Source: JBBRCE01 sp038205115
GTDB taxonomy: Bacteria > Planctomycetota > Planctomycetia > Pirellulales > JBBRCE01
Direction: 5' to 3'
DNA: 22,714 nucleotides
Assembly (NCBI GenBank): GCA_038205115.1
Contig: JBBRCE010000071.1
Coordinates: 1 to 22,714, forward strand
Both the position numbers and the translations under genes were made by a program. Numbering within the stretch: the first letter of the stretch is position 1; each line of letters opens with the position of its first letter. The notes below the pieces were generated by a model. That model saw only the letters and a list, made by a program, of their open reading frames with translations, had not been told where the DNA came from and searched no databases. Below are positions 7,314 through 15,504 of this stretch, piece by piece.

Positions 7314-8303
7314 ATGGCAGACGACTACTACAAGACGCTAGAAATTCCGCGGGACGCCTCGCCGGCCGATATCCAAAAGGCGTACCGAGCGCTGGCGCGC
7401 AAATATCATCCCGATCTGCACCCCGACGACAAATCGGCCAAAGACAAATTCAAGGCCGTGCAGGCCGCGTTTGATGTGCTCAACGACCCCAGCAAGCGCG
7501 AACTTTACGATCGCTACGGAAGTTCGTTCGACAAAATGGGCGCAGGCGGACCGCCGCCACGCGGTGGCTACGCCGGCGGTGGGCAGGCAGCGCCGGGCTT
7601 CGAAGATTTCGATTTCAGCCAGTTTTTTGGCGAACGCTTTGGCGGCGCGCAGGGCGGGCAAGGCGATCCAGGTGGCGGCGGTTTTGCCGATCTGCTCAAT
7701 CAGTTTCGCCGCGGAAATTCCGGCGGTCGCGCGCAAAAGAAGGGCCGGCCCGCAAGCGGCGGCAACAACGTCCAAAGCGAAATGCCCATCTCGTTTCAAA
7801 GGGCCGTGACCGGTGGCGAAGAGCAACTTTCCGTCAACCATCCCAGCGGAAAAACCGAAACGTTAACCGTTAAGATTCCGCCTGGCGTACAAGATGGCAG
7901 CAAAATTCGGCTGCGCGGCCAAGGCGACCCCGGCCCTGGCGGCGGAACACCAGGCGATATCTTGCTGACGCTGCGCGTGGCGTCACATCCGTATTTTCAG
8001 CGCCGCGGCAATCATTTGGACGTCAAGGTGCCGGTCACGCTAGCCGAGGCGGTGCTCGGCGGAAAAATCGACGTGCCCACCCCGCGTGGCGTGATTACGT
8101 TGCGTCTGCCACCGCGAACTTCCGGCGGCACAAAACTCCGCGCCAAAGGTCGCGGCGTGACGCCCAAAACCGGCGAACCGGGCGATCTGTTTGCCGAAAT
8201 TCAAATCGTACTGCCTCCCGAGATCGATGCCGAAACCACCGAGGCCATTCGGAAATTGGGCGAAAAGCCAGCCAGCAATCCCCGCAGTGAACTTCGCTGG
8301 TAA
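7314..8303 (+). CDS. J-domain co-chaperone of the CbpA type (DnaJ without zinc finger)
   Basis: The protein has 329 residues. The N-terminal J domain (about 4-70) has the HPD motif at residues 32-34, needed to stimulate the DnaK ATPase, and ends in ELYDRYG. A Gly-rich/Phe-containing linker follows (about 71-150, with GFEDFDFSQFFGERFGG). There is no Cys-rich zinc finger, so it is a type II J protein like CbpA rather than DnaJ proper. Two C-terminal substrate-binding beta domains follow: the first begins near EMPISFQRAVTGGEEQL (about 156-172) and the second near LDVKVPVTLAEAVLGGKIDV (about 239). It likely helps DnaK with unfolded client proteins in the cytosol. It stands alone on its strand; no dnaK or grpE is in the window. 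ATG 7314 gives the family N-terminus; an ATG at 7310 is in another frame. Confidence 0.94.
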   Translation: MADDYYKTLEIPRDASPADIQKAYRALARKYHPDLHPDDKSAKDKFKAVQAAFDVLNDPSKRELYDRYGSSFDKMGAGGPPPRGGYAGGGQAAPGFEDFDFSQFFGERFGGAQGGQGDPGGGGFADLLNQFRRGNSGGRAQKKGRPASGGNNVQSEMPISFQRAVTGGEEQLSVNHPSGKTETLTVKIPPGVQDGSKIRLRGQGDPGPGGGTPGDILLTLRVASHPYFQRRGNHLDVKVPVTLAEAVLGGKIDVPTPRGVITLRLPPRTSGGTKLRAKGRGVTPKTGEPGDLFAEIQIVLPPEIDAETTEAIRKLGEKPASNPRSELRW

Positions 8304-8748
8304 AATCGCCGGTATAGCGCCCGCGCAGTGGCGTTTCGGCAACATGCCAACCGGCAAATCGATGCGAATTGGCAACGCCAGCGCGATCGAGAACTGTTGC
8401 CCTGCAATCGCGCCTGCGGCGCAACTCCCTTCCGACAGAAATGTTACGGCCGGACGCTGCTGCTCGTTCACTGCAGTCGCCAGACATGGCACAGCGACTG
8501 CTTTTTCATTCCTGCATCGTGGTGAGCAACGATCCCGTGCGACCTTCAAGTCCCTTCGCTATGTCGCCAACGTTCGCTCACTCAGACTCAGAACCGAAAA
8601 GCGTATCGCCCGAAGTTCCCGCAGTCTCCCTTCCGTTGTGATGCAAGCCGGCCGCAATACCTCGATCCCCTCGGGTATTGGGCCGGCGCTCACAGCACGC
8701 GCATTCTGAAATGGTCGGTGGTCAATATTTTCCCCTCGCAGATCCTTC
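8304..8748 (+). other. Intergenic stretch between the J-domain gene and the 279-residue gene
   Basis: About 445 bp without a supportable gene. One plus-strand frame stays open from inside the J-domain gene to 8709, but it has no ribosome binding site and no protein-like pattern. The notable content is the strong stem-loop at 8647-8687. Confidence 0.35.
8647..8687 (+). promoter_or_regulatory. Strong stem-loop ahead of the ATP-grasp/transglutaminase gene cluster
   Basis: GCCGGCCGCAATACC (8647-8661) pairs with GGTATTGGGCCGGC (8674-8687). This forms a 14-bp stem with one bulged G (8654) and a 12-nt loop. It ends 61 bases before the next start codon. No T-run follows. It is too far from the J-domain gene stop (about 340 bases) to be an obvious terminator, so it may be a leader structure of the downstream gene. 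Confidence 0.4.
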
Positions 8749-9588
8749 ATGCAAGCTCGAGAACTCGTGGAATTGGCGGCCGTGATTGTCGCTCAGGCGC
8801 CCGCGCTCATTACCGGCGAGGGCTGCCTCTCGCCGAGCTGTCTCGACCAGTACTGGGCCGCGACGCGCTGCCGGCACGACCGCTGGAATCGGACCTTTGC
8901 CAGCTATCGACCGGGCACGGAGCCGAATTGCGGCAAGCGCTCGCCCGATTCGTATTTGGCAACGCTCGAAGAAATTCTGGCCAGCGAAGTGCTGGCCCGC
9001 GTTTGGACGGCGGTGCTTGTGGCCTACGACCAGCGACGCGGTCTTTGCGAGTCGGAACCGGTTGGTCGCAGCGTGTTTCTCGCGCACGTTGGCGCGCGGA
9101 TTCGCGTGTTGGAATTGATGGTTCGCGGCAGCGGACTGCCACTGCAAGAAGCGGTAACGTTAAACCAGTTGCGGCGCAAGACCGAACGCTGGATCGATCT
9201 GCTGATTGGCCAACTGCTGACCATCCACGACGTTTCCGAATTTGCCATCGATCCGCTCCGCGCTCGCGATTTTGCCGACGATTTTCGCGATGAAGCTCGG
9301 CAGCAGCGGCGAACTTCCTGGCAACTGCTCACGGCGTCGCTACGGACAGCACTGCAAGACAATTGCCAACTTGCGAGTCCCAACGTGGATCTCAATCAGC
9401 GCATTGCCTCGGCCATCATGGCTAGTTTCTCGGGAGAGTTGTTCGATTCGACGGGCGTTTTTCAGTCGTTGTGGCTGGTCCGCATGCGGAATCAGAGCCA
9501 AGACGTACAAGGTTTGATTGCCCAATTGCTCGCGCCGCAGCCGACGTCGCGCGGTGATTCGTCAATTGGCCGCCGACGCATCGACTAG
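8749..9588 (+). CDS. Hypothetical protein, helical, next to the ATP-grasp/transglutaminase genes
   Basis: The protein has 279 residues and I do not recognise it. It has no signal peptide and no membrane helix, so it should be cytosolic. It looks mostly helical: long amphipathic stretches such as SYLATLEEILASEVLARVWT (69-88) and LRRKTERWIDLLIGQLLTIH (141-160). Four of its six cysteines cluster in the N-terminal 61 residues (26, 31, 41, 61), with another at 100, which could point to a metal site or be chance. The C-terminal 15 residues are basic and polar. It lies 145 bp upstream of the ATP-grasp/alpha-E gene on the same strand, after a strong stem-loop. Co-function with that cluster is inferred from position only. 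The ATG at 8749 has no good ribosome binding site. Confidence 0.72.
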   Translation: MQARELVELAAVIVAQAPALITGEGCLSPSCLDQYWAATRCRHDRWNRTFASYRPGTEPNCGKRSPDSYLATLEEILASEVLARVWTAVLVAYDQRRGLCESEPVGRSVFLAHVGARIRVLELMVRGSGLPLQEAVTLNQLRRKTERWIDLLIGQLLTIHDVSEFAIDPLRARDFADDFRDEARQQRRTSWQLLTASLRTALQDNCQLASPNVDLNQRIASAIMASFSGELFDSTGVFQSLWLVRMRNQSQDVQGLIAQLLAPQPTSRGDSSIGRRRID

Positions 9589-9733
9589 CGGTCCGCGCCG
9601 AGCCACCTGCCGCTGAGGCCGGTCCCCTTGCCTTGCCGGCGATTAGCCGCGATGATGGGAGCTTAGGCCGATTCGAAAACCGATCGCGGATGCAACGGCC
9701 AGCGACAGAGCAGCGGAAATTGCCATCGGCTCC

Positions 9734-12319
9734 ATGAATGACGCAGTCATAACCAGTGTCGCTGAGCAACGGAAGCTGTTTGCAAACTATCGCGTTGCGC
9801 CAAATGTTTACGACGAAGCACTGACGGCCGACGGCCAGGTGCGCCCTACATGGCAGCGGTTTTGCGCGCGGTTAGAGCAAGTTGGGCTGGCTGGCGTGGG
9901 ACAACGGGCCGATCAAGCCCGGCGTCTGCTTCGCGAGAACGGCGTGACGTACAACGATGTCGGCGCGCCGCAAGGCCCCGATCGTCCCTGGGAACTCGAT
10001 CCGCTGCCGGTGTTGATCGGCCGAGCGGAGTGGACAGCGCTGACCGAGGGCATCGTGCAGCGCGCGGTGCTTCTGAACGCGTTTCTGGCGGATATTTACG
10101 GTCCGCAGCGTTTGCTTCGCGAAAAAATCCTGCCACCGGCGGTGGTTTACGAGCACCCCGGTTTTTTGCATCCTTGCCGTGGTCTGACACCGCTTGGCGG
10201 CCGGCATCTCACGCTGTATGCGGCCAATTTGATTCGCGGCGCGGACGGCGCATGGTGCGTGTTGGCGGATCGCACGCAAGGTCCATCCGGCGTGGGCTAC
10301 GCGCTGGAAAATCGGATCGTTATCTCGCGCACGCTGCCGCGCGATTACGAAAGTCTGTACATCGAGCGACTCGCGCCGTTTTTCATTACCGTCCGCGAGA
10401 CATTGCGCGGTCTGGCACCCCGGCATCGCGATAATCCGCGAGTGGTCCTGCTTTCGCCCGGCCCGCGCAGCACGCGGTACTTCGAAGACGGTTACTTGGC
10501 GCGCTACTTAGGCTATGCGCTGGTCGAAGGCGGCGATTTGACGGTCCGCGGCGAACATGTGTTTCTGAAAACTCTTGGCGGCCTGATGCCGGTGGACGTA
10601 ATTCTGCGCCGCATCTTTGACGAAGATTGCGACGCCCTGGAGTTGCGACCGGATTCGTCGCTGGGCACGCCCGGCTTAATGCAGGCCGCGCGGTTTGGCA
10701 ATCTGGCATTGGCCAATGCGGCCGGCAGTGGTTATTTGGAGGCACCAGCGCTGATGCCGTTCTGGCCGCGGATCTGCCAGTTTTTGCTGAGTGAAGACTT
10801 AAAACTGCCCTGCTCGCCGACGATGTGGTGCGGACGTCCGGACGACTTGAGACAAGTCGAGCGCGAGTTGGACAACCTATTGATTCGCCCGGCATTCATC
10901 CATCAGAATTTGCCACCGGTCGATACCTCGCGGATGGCGCAGGTCCAGCGTCAACAATTGTGGCAAGAGATTTTGGCCCATCCGCATCGGTTTGTCGCCA
11001 AACGGCCCGACTCTCGTTCAACTGCGCCCACCTGGAACGGTCGCGAACTCGCGCCGGCTCGGCTGGTGCTGCGCACGTTTGGCATTGCATCTGGCGACAG
11101 TTACCAAATCATGCCGGGCGGATTGTGCCGCGTGGCCGATCCGGAAAGTAGTTGGGGCGAATCGGCTTCCAGCGGCCAGTCGAGCAAAGACGTGTGGGTG
11201 CTTTCCGATGGACCCGTGCAAAGCGTCACGTTGTTGCCGCGCAGCACCACGGCGGTGGAATTGCGGCGAAGCATCAACGACTTGCCCAGTCGCGTGGCCG
11301 ACAACCTGTTTTGGCTGGGCCGAAATGCCGAGCGGGCAGAAGCTGTGGTCCGCATGCTGCGCAGTTGCGTGGTGCGATTGACCAGCGATCTGGAACCGAC
11401 TGGCATCGCCGATCTGGTGACGTTGATCGGCAGTCTGCCCGCCGTCAAACAATCGCTGGTGGCCGCTAAAGGTAATGGCAAAATCGTGGCCGTCGAGTCG
11501 GACAGCGATGTCAATCCGGCCATCGCCAAACTCCGCGAGCAAGTTTTTGAGGGCATCTTCAATCCGCAGCGTCGTGGTTCATTGGCCCAACATCTACATT
11601 GTTTTCGCGATACGGCGACCAGTGTTCGCGATCGGCTCTCGGTGGATAGTTGGCGGATCGTCAATCAATTGCGTCTGGAGGATGCGCTTCCGCCGACGCC
11701 CGCCAATGCGCGAATGGGCGATGTCCTGCTGCTGCTCAATCAGGTGTTGAATTTGCTGGCGGCTTTTATGGGCCTTGGCACGGAGAGCATGACGCGCAGC
11801 CCCGGTTGGCGATTTTTGGATATCGGCCGCCGCATCGAACGCGCCTTAAAAATCCTGCACCTGGTCCGTTCGTCGTTGGTCGAGGCGGTAGAACCGATTT
11901 CGTCACTACTGGAAGCCGTGCTGGAAATTGCCGATTGTTCCATGACATACCGGCATCGGTATTTGGCCTCGTTGCAACTGGCGCCGCTGCTGGATCTGGT
12001 GCTGGTTGACGAAACGAATCCCCGCGCGGTGGGCTACCAACTCAATGCGCTATCGGAACATGTGGCCGAATTGCCCAGCGACTCCGGCCTCTCGCCGCGG
12101 ACGCCCGAGCAACGGACGATGCTGGCTGCCCAAAGCGCACTGCGATTGACCGACGTCGAGGCGTTGTGCGAAATTGATGCATCCGGCAAACGGATGGCGC
12201 TCGACCGTTTCATTGACGGACTGGAAACGCAATTGCTCCGACTGGCCGAAGACCTGACGCACCATTATCTGACGCATACCGTTGCCGCGCGACAAATCGA
12301 TACGGCCTTGCCGAACTGA
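9734..12319 (+). CDS. Fused circularly permuted ATP-grasp and alpha-E protein
   Basis: The protein has 861 residues. The N-terminal half (about 1-500) matches the circularly permuted ATP-grasp family (formerly DUF404/DUF407). Landmarks are the early block RPWELDPLPVLIGRAEWTAL, EHPGFLHPCRG, the stretch RVVLLSPGPRSTRYFEDGYL and MPGGLCRVAD (from 460). The C-terminal half, from about 515, is an alpha-E domain (DUF403) starting SRVADNLFWLGRNAERAEAV and ending in a helical bundle. In many bacteria these are two genes; here they are one. Family knowledge: such ATP-grasps are predicted to form peptide-like amide bonds together with alpha-E and a transglutaminase-like protease, sometimes next to the proteasome-like Anbu subunit. 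The transglutaminase gene follows after 6 bp, so they are surely co-transcribed. Anbu itself is not in the window. Substrate unknown. Confidence 0.92.
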   Translation: MNDAVITSVAEQRKLFANYRVAPNVYDEALTADGQVRPTWQRFCARLEQVGLAGVGQRADQARRLLRENGVTYNDVGAPQGPDRPWELDPLPVLIGRAEWTALTEGIVQRAVLLNAFLADIYGPQRLLREKILPPAVVYEHPGFLHPCRGLTPLGGRHLTLYAANLIRGADGAWCVLADRTQGPSGVGYALENRIVISRTLPRDYESLYIERLAPFFITVRETLRGLAPRHRDNPRVVLLSPGPRSTRYFEDGYLARYLGYALVEGGDLTVRGEHVFLKTLGGLMPVDVILRRIFDEDCDALELRPDSSLGTPGLMQAARFGNLALANAAGSGYLEAPALMPFWPRICQFLLSEDLKLPCSPTMWCGRPDDLRQVERELDNLLIRPAFIHQNLPPVDTSRMAQVQRQQLWQEILAHPHRFVAKRPDSRSTAPTWNGRELAPARLVLRTFGIASGDSYQIMPGGLCRVADPESSWGESASSGQSSKDVWVLSDGPVQSVTLLPRSTTAVELRRSINDLPSRVADNLFWLGRNAERAEAVVRMLRSCVVRLTSDLEPTGIADLVTLIGSLPAVKQSLVAAKGNGKIVAVESDSDVNPAIAKLREQVFEGIFNPQRRGSLAQHLHCFRDTATSVRDRLSVDSWRIVNQLRLEDALPPTPANARMGDVLLLLNQVLNLLAAFMGLGTESMTRSPGWRFLDIGRRIERALKILHLVRSSLVEAVEPISSLLEAVLEIADCSMTYRHRYLASLQLAPLLDLVLVDETNPRAVGYQLNALSEHVAELPSDSGLSPRTPEQRTMLAAQSALRLTDVEALCEIDASGKRMALDRFIDGLETQLLRLAEDLTHHYLTHTVAARQIDTALPN

Positions 12320-12325
12320 GACTGC

Positions 12326-13225
12326 ATGCTGCTCAGAGTTGTCCATCGCACGACATATCAGTACACTTCCGCCGTTACGCTCGGACACAGCCAACTCCGA
12401 TTAACGCCGCGGACGTTTCATCGTCAACGCACGCTCTCATCGCGGGTGACCATCACGCCTGGTCCAAGCACGCGCCGCGACTGGACGGACTGTTACGGCA
12501 ACGACGCCATCTACTTCACGCTGGAAGAGCCGCATCGCGAGCTGAGCATTGAGTCGCGCGCGCTGGTGGACGTGTTTGTCGGCTCGCAGTTGCCGGTTAA
12601 CGACACGCAGCCATGGGAGTATACACGTTCCGTGCTTCGTACGCCGGAAACACCGGAGGCGATCGAAGCGCAAGCGTTCCTGTTCGATTCGTTTCGCGCC
12701 GAGCGCAGTCCCGAGGCGCTGGACTATGCGCTGCCTTCGTTCCGCGCCGGCATCTCGTTGACGGACGCTGTGCGCGATTTGACATCGCGCATCTATCGCG
12801 ATTTTCGCTACGATCCGGCCGCCACCAATATTCACACGACGACCAAGCACCTGCTCGGCGATCGCCGCGGCGTTTGCCAGGACTTTGCCCATCTGGAGAT
12901 TGCTTGCCTGCGTTCGTTGGGCTTGGCGGCCCGTTACATCAGCGGCTACATGCTCACGCGTCCGCCGCCAGGCAAGGTCAAGATGGTGGGCGCTGATGCC
13001 TCGCATGCTTGGGTTTCGGTCTATTTTCCGGAGCGCGGCTGGATCGATCTCGATCCCACCAACGATCGCACGCCTGGCGACGATTACATCACGCTGGGCT
13101 GGGGCCGCGACTACGACGACGTCTCGCCCGCGCGCGGATTGGTGCTGGGCGGCGGTGGCGGGCGTCTGGCCGTATCGGTCGATGTGGCGGAACAACCAGC
13201 AAATTTGGGTCGCGTGCCGTTGTAG
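12326..13225 (+). CDS. Transglutaminase-like protease of the ATP-grasp/alpha-E cluster
   Basis: The protein has 299 residues. The first 80 residues (MLLRVVHRTTYQYTSAVTLG onward) form the N-terminal beta region of bacterial transglutaminase-like proteins (Bact_transglu_N). The core domain follows, with the catalytic triad visible: Cys184 in RRGVCQDFAH, His227 in GADASHAWV and Asp243 in WIDLDPTND. These enzymes are papain-fold and are usually thought to cleave, not crosslink, peptide or isopeptide bonds. There is no signal peptide, so it acts in the cytosol. It starts 6 bp after the ATP-grasp/alpha-E gene, the same pairing as in many bacteria. An attractive inference is a make-and-break pair for an amide-linked peptide tag. 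It converges on the methyltransferase gene with only 27 bp between, and no clear terminator is visible. Confidence 0.93.
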   Translation: MLLRVVHRTTYQYTSAVTLGHSQLRLTPRTFHRQRTLSSRVTITPGPSTRRDWTDCYGNDAIYFTLEEPHRELSIESRALVDVFVGSQLPVNDTQPWEYTRSVLRTPETPEAIEAQAFLFDSFRAERSPEALDYALPSFRAGISLTDAVRDLTSRIYRDFRYDPAATNIHTTTKHLLGDRRGVCQDFAHLEIACLRSLGLAARYISGYMLTRPPPGKVKMVGADASHAWVSVYFPERGWIDLDPTNDRTPGDDYITLGWGRDYDDVSPARGLVLGGGGGRLAVSVDVAEQPANLGRVPL

Positions 13226-13252
13226 ACACACCGGCGGCTGCGGCGATCAAAT

Positions 13253-14035
13253 TTATTCGACCACGGCAATCCAGCCGTTGGCGCGCCAGCGCCCCAGAAA
13301 CCAAGGTTGTCGCAACTCACGGTGCCGATTAACGTCTAGCCGCACCAACTCGCGAATCCGAAAGCCGGCTTGCCGTAACGAATCGGTCAGCTCGCCCTGC
13401 GAGAAACGGTGCAGAAACACGTTGGGTATTTCGCGGTAGTGAAAGAATCGATCTCCGGCTTCCAGATCGCGCTTGAAGATCACGCGTGGAATGTGTTTGA
13501 GCAGCCAGGCCCGCCCGAGGCCATCCAGCATGCTGTGCCAGAGGTTGTGAACGTGCAGCACGAAGATGCCGCCCGGCTTGAGAATTCGCCGCACATGCTG
13601 GATCACCCGTTGCCGGTTGTCGCGGCCCTGAATCATGCCCAGGCTGCTGAACAGGCACAGGCAATAATCCACCGAATGATCGGCGAGGCAGCCTAGTTCG
13701 ACCATGTTGCCACGGAGGCAATCGATCTGCACGCCGGCGGCGGCCGCCTTTTCGCCAACCACATCCAGCATTTCTTGCGAGAGATCGAACGCCACGGCCT
13801 GAAAACCTCGCTCGGCCAGTGGCAACAGTGCACGCCCGGTGCCGCAGCCCAGGTCGACCACCGTGCCAGGCCGCACGAAGTGCCGGGCAATCACTTGGGC
13901 GTCGAACTCGAACAGTTTGTAATTGGCGAAGTAGCGGTCGTAATCGCGCGCAATGTGCGGCGCATGCGCGTAGTCCCACAGACCGCGCGTAATTCCGCGC
14001 GGCAACTGCCACCAAGGTTTTTGCGAATTCGACAT
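13253..14035 (-). CDS. Class I SAM-dependent methyltransferase
   Basis: The protein has 260 residues. The Rossmann-type methyltransferase fold is shown by motif I VVDLGCGTGRA (59-69), the acidic end of strand 2 in VAFDLS (Asp84) and RGNMVEL (motif II region, about 108-114). The post-motif RRILKPGGIFVLHVHN (149-164) completes the pattern. Residues 1-50 form a helical cap with many aromatic residues (PWW, DYDRYFANYKLFEFD), and the C-terminal 60 residues include a Trp/Arg-rich tail. The substrate cannot be read from the sequence. It is not clearly part of the adjacent plus-strand cluster, with which it converges. Upstream on its own strand is the esterase gene, 126 bp away. Confidence 0.9.
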   Translation of the reverse strand: MSNSQKPWWQLPRGITRGLWDYAHAPHIARDYDRYFANYKLFEFDAQVIARHFVRPGTVVDLGCGTGRALLPLAERGFQAVAFDLSQEMLDVVGEKAAAAGVQIDCLRGNMVELGCLADHSVDYCLCLFSSLGMIQGRDNRQRVIQHVRRILKPGGIFVLHVHNLWHSMLDGLGRAWLLKHIPRVIFKRDLEAGDRFFHYREIPNVFLHRFSQGELTDSLRQAGFRIRELVRLDVNRHRELRQPWFLGRWRANGWIAVVE

Positions 14036-14161
14036 TTAGGCAAGCGACGAGCGAGAAGACGTCAGGCTGTGTGGCATGAGCCTAACAACGCGGCGGTTAT
14101 CTCGCAAACCTTCGCGGCGCAAAAAGCCGCGGATTCCATTACGGCTGGCCGTCTCCAGCAA

Positions 14162-15190
14162 CTACTTCTCCGTTTGTTTCGACGATTTGTCGCCTGCGGG
14201 ATTCTCGGCTTTTGCCGTTGGCGTGAAGAGCTTGCGGTTGCTGTCGTCTTTGGCGTCGTCAGTTCGAGGATAATCGCGCCACAGCCAACGGAGCATGTCC
14301 GGCATGATCGCGCCGCCTTGCTTGTTGCTGTGAGTACCGATGCCCCAGGTGTAGTTGACGTCGTATTTTTTCTTGGTCAGGGCGTCGGCCATTTTGAGAT
14401 TTTGCGCGTGCCAGTCCCACTTGGCGTCGTAGTTACCGTTACGGACGCCGCGATTGTCGTTGACGCCATCTTGCAGAAAGACGCGGAGCGGCTTTGGCTC
14501 GGCATCGAGAATCAGTTGCGGATAAACATGCCCGCCGCGGATGTTGGTAAAGCTGCCGATGGTGCTGATCACTTTGCGAAATTGATCGGGGCGCTGCCAG
14601 GCCACCGTAAACGCTGCGATCGCGCCGGAACTCGCGCCGGCAATGGCATGCTGCTCGGGATCAGGCGATATGTTGTACTGCTTGCCAACCAAGGGCAGCA
14701 GTTCGTCGATCACCAGTTTGGCATGTTTGTCGTCCAGCGCGTTGTACTCTTGCGGGCGGTTGCCAGATTTGTCGCCCCATTCGGAATCGGTCGGTTCTGG
14801 CTGTTCCGGTTTATGACCCGGGTTGAGAAACACGGCAATCGTGACCGGCATTTCGCGACGATAAATTAAATTGTCGAAGACAATCGGAATGCGGTATTCA
14901 CCCCGGTTGTTCAAAAAGAAATGGCCATCCTCAAAAATCATCAGGCTGGCCGGTTGGCTCGCCTGATATTGTGCCGGCACGTAGATCCAATAATTTCGCA
15001 CGGTGCCATCGTAGACTTTGCTCTCCAGTTTGGCCGGCTCGCTCAACTTGCCGGTCGGTACGCCGGAGTGCGATTCAGAGTCCGGCCCCAGTTTGTAAAC
15101 CTCATCCAGCGGGCCCGCCTGCACCCGGGCATGCGGCGTCACGAGCATTACGGTGAGCGATAAAAGAACGAGACAATTTGCAAATCTCAT
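14162..15190 (-). CDS. Secreted alpha/beta-hydrolase esterase (Fes/feruloyl-esterase-like)
   Basis: From the ATG at 15190 the protein has 342 residues. It begins with a signal peptide (MRFANCLVLLSLTVMLVTPH, cut likely after VQA near residue 25), so it is exported. The body resembles the esterase D/enterochelin esterase group: NYWIYVPAQYQ (67-76), IFEDGHFF (85-92) and the nucleophile elbow GASSG with Ser187. A candidate acid lies in FLQDGVND (Asp241 or Asp244), and THSNKQGG supplies His287. The C-terminal 30 residues are Lys/Asp-rich and probably disordered. The substrate may be a sugar- or siderophore-linked ester; I cannot decide. The start is supported by AGGA nine bases upstream. ATG codons 9 and 51 bases upstream are open but less well placed. 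A promoter-like TATAAT lies 56 bp upstream, inside a 47-bp repeat. Confidence 0.88.
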   Translation of the reverse strand: MRFANCLVLLSLTVMLVTPHARVQAGPLDEVYKLGPDSESHSGVPTGKLSEPAKLESKVYDGTVRNYWIYVPAQYQASQPASLMIFEDGHFFLNNRGEYRIPIVFDNLIYRREMPVTIAVFLNPGHKPEQPEPTDSEWGDKSGNRPQEYNALDDKHAKLVIDELLPLVGKQYNISPDPEQHAIAGASSGAIAAFTVAWQRPDQFRKVISTIGSFTNIRGGHVYPQLILDAEPKPLRVFLQDGVNDNRGVRNGNYDAKWDWHAQNLKMADALTKKKYDVNYTWGIGTHSNKQGGAIMPDMLRWLWRDYPRTDDAKDDSNRKLFTPTAKAENPAGDKSSKQTEK

Positions 15191-15245
15191 AACAAGCATT
15201 CCTAATCGGTTGGGACGTTTCGGCCGGACGCCGCGTGGCATCGAC

Positions 15246-15292
15246 GATTATATCGGTGCATCGTTGCCGTTGTCAGCAGACTGCGGTTCACG
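15246..15292. repeat. 47-bp direct repeat, left copy, with TATAAT box facing left
   Basis: These 47 bases match 16061-16107 at 45 positions in the same orientation; the match stops sharply on both sides. Read on the minus strand it contains CTGACA, 18 bp, then TATAAT (15252-15247). That is a good promoter for the esterase gene, whose start codon at 15190 is about 50 bases past the expected transcription start. Confidence 0.7.
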
Positions 15293-15413
15293 GTCACGAA
15301 TCACCGCGATGCTCTTTGCGGCAGCAGCAAGGCAAGCGCGATGCGCAACGCGGCAGTGAATGGCTAACTCGCTGTGTTCACCCGGCAAACAATACGGGAA
15401 CACGTTCAATCTT
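15293..15413. other. Spacer between the left 47-bp repeat and the left hairpin module
   Basis: I see no gene here. The sequence is GC-rich with only short, weak self-pairing segments. Together with the left repeat and module it forms the 314-bp gap between the esterase and transposase genes. Confidence 0.35.
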
Positions 15414-15494
15414 GTGCCGAAGGCACCTGCGATATCAGCCTGGGACGAAGTCCCAGGTTGCAGAGGCAACTGAAACCGCAGGGCTGAAAGCCCT
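15414..15494 (+). repeat. REP-like hairpin module, left copy
   Basis: Four small perfect hairpins follow each other. They are GTGCC-GAA-GGCAC (15414-15426), CCTGGGACGAAGTCCCAGG (15439-15457), GTTGC-AGAG-GCAAC (15457-15470, sharing a base with the previous one) and AGGGCTGAAAGCCCT (15480-15494). Three of the four have the same GAA loop. The last hairpin ends 10 bases from the stop codon of the transposase gene. The same order, inverted, occurs on the other side of the gene. Confidence 0.75.
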
Positions 15495-15504
15495 CACGAT
15501 CCGA

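Noticed and set aside
8191..8709. Plus-strand open frame covering most of the gap after the J-domain gene
   Set aside because: It overlaps the end of the J-domain gene by over 100 bases, has no ribosome binding site and shows no recognisable protein pattern.
13775..14869. Plus-strand open frame of 364 codons across the methyltransferase and esterase genes
   Set aside because: It runs over two well-supported minus-strand genes and the gap between them; both of those have recognisable motifs.
15414..15494. Closely spaced short repeats that could suggest a CRISPR array
   Set aside because: The units are different hairpins, not identical direct repeats with spacers, and no cas genes are present; the REP-like explanation fits.
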